Shown here piece by piece: positions 53,639 through 63,600 of a stretch of 64,000 bases of DNA. The notes under the pieces were generated by a model. That model was given only the letters and a program-made list of their open reading frames with translations, was not told the DNA's origin and searched no databases. The translations under genes were made by a program, and so were the position numbers. This DNA is from Marivirga aurantiaca (GTDB lineage Bacteria; Bacteroidota; Bacteroidia; Cytophagales; Cyclobacteriaceae): assembly GCF_016679925.1 (NCBI RefSeq), contig NZ_JAEQBW010000008.1, forward strand, positions 62,001 through 126,000. The letters run 5' to 3'. Position 1 is the stretch's first letter; each line of letters begins with the position of its first letter.

Positions 53639-55041
53639 TGCGCAAGATCAGTTTAATTTTAGGCTGTTTGACAGCCATTCTATACGGGGGTTTAAATAGG
53701 GTAGTAGCTCAGGATTTGCCTGTCTATAATCAATTTTATTTTAATCCTTTTCTGTACAATCCTGCTTTTCTGGGAATTAATGAAGGGACTGAAATTAATT
53801 CTGTGTATAGGCAACAATGGCTGGGCATTGAAGATGCACCTATAAATAGTTCCTTTACTTTACAGCATACAGGCAATTCAAACGTTAGCCTAGGTCTTAC
53901 ATTGCAATATGAAAGTGCGGTTTTATTACAAAAGAATGCATTTTTAATCACTTATGGCTATAAGTTGCCTTTAGGGCATGAGCATTCACTTAGCTTTGGT
54001 ATTTCAGGAGGTATTGGCCGATATGGACTAGATCTTTCACAAATAGATACTTCTGACCCTGCTTTGCAAGGAGCAGGAAGCAACACTTATTATGCAGATG
54101 GGAATTTTGGTTTTTTATATGATAACAGGAGATGGCAGTTGAGCTTTGCTGTGAACAATATTTTTGATGCCAATCCATACTCTCAGGATAATCTGAGTAA
54201 TCTTAAATTTTCTAACCTGAAAAGTCTGATGGGGTCAGTAAGCTATGAATTTCTATTCAATAACCCTTCAATTGTTTTTAAGCCATATTTACTTTATAGA
54301 ACAGGAGGTAAGGATTTTCAGCAGGCTGAAGCAGCAGGTGTTTTTTATTATCAGGATAAAATATGGGCAGGAGGAGCCTATAGATATCAAAGTAATCCTG
54401 CATTATTTGTGGGATTTAATTTATTGGAAAATTTGAAACTAAGTTACAGTTATGAATTTCCTCCAGCTCAATTTGATGCTGTTCAGGCTGGTTCACACGA
54501 ATTAATGTTTAGCTATCATATTGGAAGTAAAGTAAAGAGGCGCGAATTGGAAGAAAGAGTTGCAGAAAAACAGTTGGACAAGAAAGATGCAAAGAAATTT
54601 GCTAAGATAAGAGCAGCTCAAAAATTGGAGAAAGACCTAAAGAGGGAAATTGAATTTGAACAGAAGGGAGTAGTGGATTCAGTTGCTGAAGTTGATAAAG
54701 AGAGCGTAATTCCGAATGACACACTAATTGTTGGACTGGAAGAGAAAATGGTGGAAAAATCTAATGAACCGGATAGTTCTTTTAATGAAAACACTGTAGA
54801 GGTACTTTCTAAGGGGTATTATGTAGTAATAGCTGTATTTAATTACCAGCAGAATGCAGTACGGTTTCAAGCCAAAATGAAAAAGGAAGGCTTTCATTTT
54901 AAAATGGGTTTAAATCCGGCAAAACAATTTTTTTATGTTTATAAAATATCAACGGATGATCTGGAGGAAGCAAATAGAATAAAATTAACTTACTCAAAAA
55001 TCAAACAGTTCTCGGATGTATGGATTTACAAGATGGAATAA
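53638..55041 (+). CDS. PorP/SprF-family type IX secretion outer-membrane protein with SPOR-like C-terminus
   Basis: This 467-residue protein starts with a signal peptide (LILGCLTAILYGGLNRVVAQ). The PorP/SprF pattern is YNQFYFNPFLYNPAFLG and YRQQWLGIEDAP, followed by beta-barrel strands to about residue 300. Then comes a charged, helical linker (ELEERVAEKQLDKKDAKKF) and a C-terminal module (YYVVIAVFNYQQNAVRFQAK) resembling SPOR-type repeats. SprF-like proteins are usually encoded just after a type-B sorted giant protein and are needed for its surface localisation. The TAATG overlap with the upstream gene fits exactly that partnership. Confidence 0.92.
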   Translation: MRKISLILGCLTAILYGGLNRVVAQDLPVYNQFYFNPFLYNPAFLGINEGTEINSVYRQQWLGIEDAPINSSFTLQHTGNSNVSLGLTLQYESAVLLQKNAFLITYGYKLPLGHEHSLSFGISGGIGRYGLDLSQIDTSDPALQGAGSNTYYADGNFGFLYDNRRWQLSFAVNNIFDANPYSQDNLSNLKFSNLKSLMGSVSYEFLFNNPSIVFKPYLLYRTGGKDFQQAEAAGVFYYQDKIWAGGAYRYQSNPALFVGFNLLENLKLSYSYEFPPAQFDAVQAGSHELMFSYHIGSKVKRRELEERVAEKQLDKKDAKKFAKIRAAQKLEKDLKREIEFEQKGVVDSVAEVDKESVIPNDTLIVGLEEKMVEKSNEPDSSFNENTVEVLSKGYYVVIAVFNYQQNAVRFQAKMKKEGFHFKMGLNPAKQFFYVYKISTDDLEEANRIKLTYSKIKQFSDVWIYKME

Positions 55042-55068
55042 CCAAGGTGCTCACCCCGGCATAAATAA

Positions 55069-55833
55069 TTAATTCTTTTCTGATAGCTCTTCGTAATGTT
55101 TTTTAGTCATGCAGTAGGTGTTAAGGTCGCCTGTTCCCGGTTCCAGCCCATTGGAATTAAAAGAATAGGCTGAGTAATCATATTGCTTCAGGAAATTATT
55201 TATTTTGTCTGTTAAGCTTTCAATAAGGAGGATAGGTTGATGTCTCTTAATGGTTTCCCTGGCTCCCATTAATACATTGAATTCAAATCCCTGTACATCT
55301 ATTTTGATAAAATAAGGATTCAGGTGGTAGCCATCCAGCTTTTTCACTTTGCAAACCACCCTTTTTATACTAAGGTGTTTTTGCCTGAATTTCCATAATC
55401 TGGTTTGTAGCCAGCCTTCGGCATCATCATAATTGAAAGATGACAAACCATCAAACATCCACTTTCTATAAAATGGAACGAATAAAGTCAACTCTTCATT
55501 GGTTTTACCTAAGCCAATATTATGGACAGTAATCCGACCATTATTTTTGATGAAATAATTCTTTGATAATTTCTCGAAGATCAATGGATTAGGTTCGAAA
55601 CCGATGATCTTATTCTCTAACCCTCTGTTCAATAACATGGATAAAATGGTAAGCCCCCGGTTAGCTCCAATGTCAACAAAAACCTGGTTTAAACCCGGTT
55701 TGAAGAATTTTATTGCTTTGAAGTCATTTTCAACAGGTTTTCTGCGGACCATTGTTTCCCATGATTTAACTGCAAACCTGTAATCTTGCAGGTATGGAAA
55801 CAATGTTTGGATGGATCTGAATACTTCTCTCAT
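55069..55833 (-). CDS. FkbM-family SAM-dependent methyltransferase
   Basis: This 254-residue protein has the FkbM pattern: FVDIGANRGLTILSML for SAM binding, IIGFEPNPLIFEKLSKN and KIDVQGFEFNVLMGA. FkbM enzymes O-methylate sugars or polyketides, and members in glycan clusters commonly methylate polysaccharide residues. It is convergent with the SprF-like gene and divergent from the acyltransferase gene. A role in decorating the polysaccharide made here is inferred from neighbours only. Confidence 0.88.
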   Translation of the reverse strand: MREVFRSIQTLFPYLQDYRFAVKSWETMVRRKPVENDFKAIKFFKPGLNQVFVDIGANRGLTILSMLLNRGLENKIIGFEPNPLIFEKLSKNYFIKNNGRITVHNIGLGKTNEELTLFVPFYRKWMFDGLSSFNYDDAEGWLQTRLWKFRQKHLSIKRVVCKVKKLDGYHLNPYFIKIDVQGFEFNVLMGARETIKRHQPILLIESLTDKINNFLKQYDYSAYSFNSNGLEPGTGDLNTYCMTKKHYEELSEKN

Positions 55834-56262
55834 GGTTGTAGTTTTTAGTGGTTGTTTTAGGTTGGTGGTGCTCTCATTGATATTATGTAAAGTTTAATTT
55901 CGAATTTTTATAATCTGCGGTTGTTGCTATGATCAACAACCTTGCCCTGTTTTTCCCTGTAACTGCCAGAGAGATTGTAGAAAATTGAGTATAAGTTGTA
56001 ACAGTTCAACAGTCTAGGTCAATAATTTTTTGGATTTAACAGAAACAAACGAATAATTAACCGTTAAGAGTAAATATAAACAAAATATTATGAAATATAC
56101 ACTTACGCAAGATACTTTTGTAATAAAATAATAAGAGTTTAGTTTAGCTCTGATCTTGCCGGATTTTCTCGTTCTATTTTGGTTCGCTCTGAATGATATG
56201 AGCAGAAAAATAAATAAGGACTACCATTGTTTGTCACTTTGGTTTTTACGTGTTATTAAAAT
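55834..56262. other. Divergent promoter region of FkbM and acyltransferase genes
   Basis: This 429-base spacer should carry promoters for both divergent genes. A TACTTTTG box lies on the plus strand at 56113-56120. I found no CAAAnnTA (minus-strand box) and no other structure of note. Confidence 0.5.
56113..56120 (+). promoter_or_regulatory. Candidate -7 box for the acyltransferase gene
   Basis: TACTTTTG matches TAnnTTTG, about 140 bases before the acyltransferase ATG. No -33 TTG at the ideal spacing. Confidence 0.35.
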
Positions 56263-57384
56263 ATGAAAGTATCCTATATCAAATCACTTGATGGCCTGAG
56301 AGGCATAGCAGTTCTATTAGTTATACTCTTCCATTTTTCTATGGTGCCTTTTGTTTCTTTTGGTTTTGAGGTAGGATGGGTTGGGGTGCAATTGTTTTTT
56401 GTGCTATCTGGTTTTTTAATCACGAGAATATTGATAGCGGAAAAGCGATCTTCATTTGGCTCATACATTAGGAAATTTTACTGGAGAAGGTCCCTGAGAA
56501 TATTCCCTTTGTATTTTCTGTATGTAGGTGTATTGTATGCACTTTATTTAGTCATAAATGAGCCTGAAAACTTTCCGGCAGTTTCTCCATTTCTACTGAC
56601 TTATACTTTTAATTATTATATTCTTTCACCTGAGTGGGAAGTGAGCCGCTTTTTTAGTCATTTATGGTCACTTTCGGTGGAAGAGCAATTTTACCTCATT
56701 TGGCCTTTTGTATTGTATTTTTTATCTGTGAGAAATTTTAAAAGGTTTACAATATTCCTGATTCTCCTGGTTCCGGTGCTGAGGTTGCTATTGGGTATAT
56801 TGTTTTTGGAGAAATTTCAATCTGAGGAAATGAGTGGGATAGCAGTTTATTTCATGACCATTAGCCATTTCGATGCTTTTGCAATAGGGGGATTGGTTTC
56901 ATTAATTGATGGGGAAACCCAGAGAAAATTCCTGAAATATTATTGGTATGTTGTGTCATTTGTTGTTTTGGCCGGGCTATTAAATCTCTATAATTATGTA
57001 GGGGAGATTAATATAAAAGACATCACTTCAATGGGATACCTTATCCATTCAATGGAAAATTACCAACATGTATGGTCATATTCATTGATCAACCTGTTGT
57101 GTGCTTTTATAATAATGAAACTGGCTCAAAAAGAGAGTAAATGGCTATGTTATGGACCTTTAGTTTATATTGGTAAGATCTCCTATGGAATGTATGTATT
57201 TCATATGTTGATAATAGGCATTTTTGCAAGTGTACTGGGCAAAGTGATTGTGAATGACTTCATTTCATTGCTCGTGATACTTATAGCTGTACTAGCCATT
57301 TCCTCTGCAAGCTATTATATGTTCGAAAGAAAATTTTTGTTACTAAAAAACTCCAGCGTCAGGAAGAAAAAATCATTTATTTAA
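56263..57384 (+). CDS. Acyltransferase family 3 (membrane O-acyltransferase)
   Basis: This 373-residue integral membrane protein has about ten helices and the acyltransferase-3 N-terminus IKSLDGLRGIAVLLVILFHF with the catalytic His. The second motif is FFVLSGFLITRIL, followed by YWRRSLRIFPLYFLY and SHLWSLSVEEQFYLIWP. The family acetylates or succinylates extracytoplasmic sugars, including O-antigen and exopolysaccharide. It likely modifies a product of the adjacent glycan genes, but no substrate can be named. Confidence 0.92.
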   Translation: MKVSYIKSLDGLRGIAVLLVILFHFSMVPFVSFGFEVGWVGVQLFFVLSGFLITRILIAEKRSSFGSYIRKFYWRRSLRIFPLYFLYVGVLYALYLVINEPENFPAVSPFLLTYTFNYYILSPEWEVSRFFSHLWSLSVEEQFYLIWPFVLYFLSVRNFKRFTIFLILLVPVLRLLLGILFLEKFQSEEMSGIAVYFMTISHFDAFAIGGLVSLIDGETQRKFLKYYWYVVSFVVLAGLLNLYNYVGEINIKDITSMGYLIHSMENYQHVWSYSLINLLCAFIIMKLAQKESKWLCYGPLVYIGKISYGMYVFHMLIIGIFASVLGKVIVNDFISLLVILIAVLAISSASYYMFERKFLLLKNSSVRKKKSFI

Positions 57385-57670
57385 ACTGCTGTTCACCTAC
57401 CCTCTTCCAATACTTCAACAGCTTGTCTCCTGAAAGATATATACAGCAAATATGTAAACAAAAGATACAAACTTTCGTATCAAAAAGCTATGAATAAAAT
57501 GACAATTATGTAATTACATTACATAGTTTAATACCAGAGTATCTATAAGGGAAAGAAGAGTTGTAACAATCTGATCACGTTTATTATGATTGTTTTTTAT
57601 AAAATATCACTTTTTAGAGGTTTTATTGTTTAGTTGTGTTCAGCGGGATAATCCATTTTTTTTGTTATTT

Positions 57671-60600
57671 ATGATGAGATATTACATCTTTTTTTTGATC
57701 TTCTCCACACTCACTTATGTGGGTTTTGCTCAAGAGTTTGTCCCCTATCAACATGGTGATGTGTTGGGCTGGGATACCTCTCCCTACTTATCTTATAGCT
57801 ACAGTTATAATAATAGTAACTCAAATAGAATTCCCTTTCGGATTATGTACCCGCCTTCCTATGATCAAAATGGAAGTGAGAAATATCCCCTCATTTTGTT
57901 TTTCCATGGTGCAGGAGAATCCGGTACCAATAATGAAATTCAGTTGGTTCATGGCGGTCAAAAAACAAGAGATAATATTAATAATGGGAATTTCCCCGGC
58001 ATTGCACTCTATCCTCAACACAATGCCGGGAATACCTGGGGTTCGTGGATTGACAGGGTTAAGCTTTTAGTAGATAAATTAATTGAAGACTATAATGTAG
58101 ATCCCAACAGGATTTATATACACGGATTGTCTTCCGGTGGAATTGCGGTATGGAATTTTGCTGACACTTACCCCGAGCTTGTTACCGCCATGCATCCTAT
58201 GTCTGCTGTTCCGGGCTTTAGTGATGAAGTTCCGGGCACACATTTTATTCCTATATGGCTTGCACAAGGCGGAAAAGATAATAATCCTACTGCAAAAAAC
58301 GGGAATGATACTGTAGACAAATTACGTGACCAATTTGGGGCCAGTATCCGGTATAGTTATTATCCTAATGGTGGACATGCCATATGGAATCAACAGTATA
58401 ATAAATCAGATTTTTTTTCCTGGTTTCTGGAAAAAAATAAAACTGATATTATAGTAAAATATGGACAAAGTTCTTTTTGTGAAGGAGACGATATTGATAT
58501 TATTGCAGGAGTTTCTCCCGGCTTTTCGGCCTATCAATGGGTAGAGGGAGATACAACAAGTACCAGCTATATAGATGCAGGAACAGAGCCTAACACTATT
58601 AATATCACTAGCCCGGGCACTTATTATGTGCGGTTCCAAAGAGGCACCACCTGGTCCAAATGGTCAAAGCCGCTGATAGTGGACAGAAATCTGGATGGAG
58701 CACCTCAACCCAATACTGAAATTGGCAATCAAAGCGTAAACCTGCCCACCTTATCGGGGCAGCAGTCCGTAGTAATTAGCGGGCCTGAAGACGCGGCTTT
58801 CTATCAGTGGTTTAGAAATTCCGCTGAAATTAGTGGAGCTACTTCTCCATCTTACTCAGCTTCCGGTAGTGGAAGTTATAGTGTAAGTGTAAGGCCGGAA
58901 CAAGCGCCTGCTTATGAGCCTGATGGAGTGACACCTACTGAGTTCCGTCCTGATCCACAACCTTGTTTTAGTGAACTCTCGGAGCCTGTCATTGTCACCA
59001 CTCAGAATGGATTAAATGTACCGGCAAAACCCACTAATTTTTCTGCCAATGTGCTCTCAGATAATAGTATTAAAATTAACTGGGATGATAATGCTGACAA
59101 TGAATTGGCTTTTGAATTATATAGAAGTACCCAAAGCGGCACAGCCTACAGTTTGATCGAAAGAATTCCTGCTACTTCAGCTTCTAATCCTATAGCCTAT
59201 ATAGATGAGCCAGTGAGTGCCAACACTACCTATTATTATAGAATGAGAGCTGTCAATAATGACGGAGGATCTGCTTATACTCCTGAAGTGAGTACTTCAA
59301 CTGCTGTAGATACTGAAGATCCTAATGCGCCAATTTTGTCCCTGGCAGGTTCCTCGAGTAATAGTATCAGTTTAAGCTGGACTGAGCCGGAAGATAATGT
59401 GGGAGTGACAGAATATGATGTGTATAGAAACAGTAATTTAATAGCCACTGTTTCAGAAACTGAATATATCAACTCAGGACTTCCCTCCAATCAAACATTT
59501 AGTTATACAATAAGAGCTAAAGATGCCAGCGGCAATATATCGGTGCCAAGTAATCAGATTACAGCAAGAACCATTAATACAGGACTATCCTATGCTTATT
59601 ATCATCATAGTAATTTCACTTCTGTCAATCAAATTGAATCCAGTGGCACACTTATCAGAACAGGCAATGTGAATAATTTCGACATCTCTATCCGTGATCA
59701 GGACGACCGCTTTGCTTTTATTTTTCAGGGATATGTGCTGATTCCTGCAGATGGTAACTACACTTTCTATACAAGTTCTGATGATGGATCCCGCTTGTTT
59801 ATCAACAATAATGAAATAGTTAACAATGATGGCACCCATGGTTGTCAGGAAAGAAATGGTACAGTTAATCTAACGGAAGGGTTTGCCCAAATTAGGGTTT
59901 TAATGTTTGAAAATGCCGGAGGGGAGTGTTTGCAGGTAAGGTGGAATGGCCCCGGGTTATCAAAACAATTAATTCCTGATGGAGTACTTTTTGAAAACGA
60001 ATTTGTGCCTTCCAACATCCCGGCCATTCCTTCCGACCTTGAAGCGCTGGCAGTCTCCAATACCCAAGTTGATCTGAGCTGGACAGATAATAGTAATAAT
60101 GAAAATAATTTTGAAATCTATAGGTCCCAAAACCAAAGCTCGGGCTACGAAATTGTACACCTTGCTGATGAAAATGCAGGAAGCTGGAGTGATACAGGAT
60201 TAGAAGGAAACACTACCTATTATTACAAAATAAAAGCCATCAATTTTAACGGAGGGTCTGATTTCGCAGGTCCGGTATCCGTAACTACAGTCGCAAATCC
60301 TGCTCCACCGCAAGCACCTTCAGACCTTTCATTGTCTTTGGGAACCGGGAATAATGTGCAAATTAGTTGGGTAGATAATTCTTCGTCAGAACTGGGTTTT
60401 GAAATTTACAGATCTACTTCCAACCAGGAAGCTAGTTTTACATTAATACAGACTACTTCTCCTGATGTAGAAACTTATACAGATACCCAAACTACAGGGA
60501 ATAGTACATATTATTACAGGATAAGAGCCAAAGGAGAAGGGGATTTTTCAGCTTTTACTGCTATTACCAGTATTTCAACGCCTAATAATGCTCCTGTGAT

Positions 60601-63600
60601 CGAACCTGTGATTGACAGGTCGGTAAAATACGGCACCACTCTCATCTTGGATGTAACAGTCGATGACCCAGATGGAGATCCCATTAGCTTTACTTTTACC
60701 GATCCGCTACCGGAATTTTTTAGTTTTGCCAGTAACGGTTATGGTCAGGGTCAATTTACCATATCCCCAGAAATTGAGGATGAGGGCCAATATACAATTG
60801 AATTTACTGTGGATGATGGCTCGGGGCTTACAGATATGGAAAATTTTACTATTACAGTAAGTGATAATGATAATCCTGTAATAGGTGGAATAGCCAATTT
60901 GACAATTATGGAGGGTTTTTCGGATACACTAAATGTGAGTGTTTCAGATGAAACTCTTGGGACTTTAACCTTGCAGGCTTCCAATTTCCCTCCTTTTGTT
61001 ATTTTCAATGATAATGGAAATGGAGAGGGTGATTTTATAATAAATCCTGATATTGGCCAGGCTGGGGTTTACAACAATATTAAGTTGTTAGCAGATGATG
61101 GAGAAGGTGGCTTTTCAGAAGCTACTTTTAACATAATTGTAGAAGAAGTAAACAGGAATTATTCTGTATTGATAAATTTTGGAGGAATTAGTGCATCATC
61201 TCCCTGGAATAATATTAATACCGGAGGAACATATAATTTGACTTCCAATGATGGTGTGTCCCAGGATGTTGTATTTCATGTGCCAGGCCAATGGTTTAAT
61301 GGGACAGCTACCTCTGGTTTGGAATCCGATCTTTACATTGATGAAGTAACTCAGTCTTTCAAAACAAAACCAGGAGGAAACGCCAATGTGGTATTGCAAA
61401 ACCTGAACCCCGGTCTTTCTTACGACTTAACTATGTTCGCAGGGGTTGCAACAGAAGATGCAAGCCTCTATGCGCAAACCAGGTTTACTATCAATAGTAC
61501 TATTAAGGATTTAAATCCGGTCAATAATACCAGTGAAACAGTTACTTATTCCAATATTAAACCCAATAGCAATGGGCAGATTGATATAGGGATTACCAGA
61601 AATGGTAATGGTACTTCCTATATTCTTAATTCCATGGTGGTGGATGTCTATTTTGAAGATGGATTGCCTCCTTCTGCCCCTTCCAATTTATCTCTGACAG
61701 CCATTTCGAATTCAGAAGTGGAAATTGGCTGGCAGGATAACTCTAACAATGAGCAACGTTTTGAAATATACAGATCGGAAGTAGCTGAAACCGGACCTTT
61801 TGATTTGGCAGGTACGGCCTTATTGAACCAAACCAGCTTTACAGACCAAAACCTGCAAGGAAGCACCTTGTATTATTATAAAGTGAGAGCTGTTAATTCC
61901 ACCGGAAATAGTGAAACACAGGTGGGTTTGGTTAATACTTTAAACAGTGCGCCTGAATTGGCAGCAATAGATAATGTAGTGATGAATGCAGGGGAGACAT
62001 TATCAATAGCTGTTTCAGCTACTGATGAGGAGGGAAATCCTATTACATTAACCGGTATTAAATTACCGGACTTCGCACAATTGATTGACAATGGTGATGG
62101 TACAGGGGAAATACTTCTGGAGCCTTTATCCAATAATGTGGGTTTCTATGGAACCAATACTATTGAAGCCAAAGACAACTTTGGCTCCGGAAACACAGCA
62201 CAATTCAATTTGCATATAACAGATCCGGTTTATGAAAACAATGTTTTTATCAATTTAGGAGCGGCTACCATTACATCCACTCCCTGGACTAACATCAACT
62301 CCAATCCGGCCAATCCCGGAACCTTTACCAACTTTAATGATGCACAGGGAAACCCTACTAACATTGGGCTGTCTGTTGATTCGGGATGGACCGCCCAGGC
62401 AAATGATGGCTTATCGAGTGGGGACAACAGTTTGGTTTTGGAAGATTTTGTGTTGCAAAGCTATTGGTATTCACAAAACCCAAATGCTTTTTTAACCTTA
62501 ACAGGTTTAGAGGCTGGAAAATATTATAATATAGATCTTTTGGCATCCATTAATCAGTGGCTTGATTCCGAAGCTACTTATACAGTTGAAGGTGTTTCAG
62601 AAATATTTAGTGCCACTTTTAATGAAGATAATTTATTGACCTTTAGCGGAGTTCAGGCAAATGCTTCAGGAGAAATCAGTATTTCTTTGAATGCCATGAC
62701 CAATACTGTGTCCATGTATTTAAATGCGATCATTATAAAACCTATTGATGAGCAGCTTCTGGAGGGTCCTATTGCACCTACCAAATTTAATGCAAGTGGA
62801 ATTTCCAATTCGGCTATCAGGCTCAGCTGGCAGGATAATGCCTATAGTGAAACCGGATTTGAAATATATACTACAGACGAAATAGGAAAAGCTTTCACAC
62901 TTCTCACTACTGTAGGGCCTGATGTAGAAACTTATACCCATACCGGTCTTCAACCCAATCAGGCAGTTATTTATAAAGTGAGGGCAATAGGAAGTGAAGC
63001 CAATTCTGCTTATACACAGGAGGTGACAGCTATTACAATTGACAAAAGAATTCTGGTGAACATCAATGTGAATGATCCTACTTACTTACAAGCTCCGGCA
63101 CCCTGGAACAACACCAATACCTATCCTGCAACAGGGGAAGAATTTACAGGTTTAATAGATGAAAATAGTAATCCTGCGGACATCAGTATTGTGATAGAAG
63201 ACATTGGAGATGGATATCCCAACAATACTGGAAATGTAACAGGAGATAATTCCGGGATTTATCCTGATGAGGTATTACAGGGGTATTATTATTTCAACCC
63301 TAATGCACAGCCGGGCAAATTCCGCATTAATAACTTAGATCCTGACTGGGAATATGACCTGACATTTTTTGGTAGTGAAAATGGAGCTTTTACTACAACT
63401 GAAACCCCAGGTATTTCTGATTTCACTGTAGGGAACAATACAGAGACTTTATATACTTATAAAAATACAGACAAAACTGTTAGTATTAATAACATCGCTC
63501 CGGATGAGCAAAATTCCATTTTATTCGAGGTAGATGCTTCCAATGAGAACAATGCACAATTTGGCTTTTTCAATGCAATGGTAATTAGTGTGCATCGGCC

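Noticed and set aside
57717-58070. A 117-codon plus-strand frame
   Set aside because: It is out of frame within the second giant esterase, whose own frame is open across it and has the catalytic motifs.
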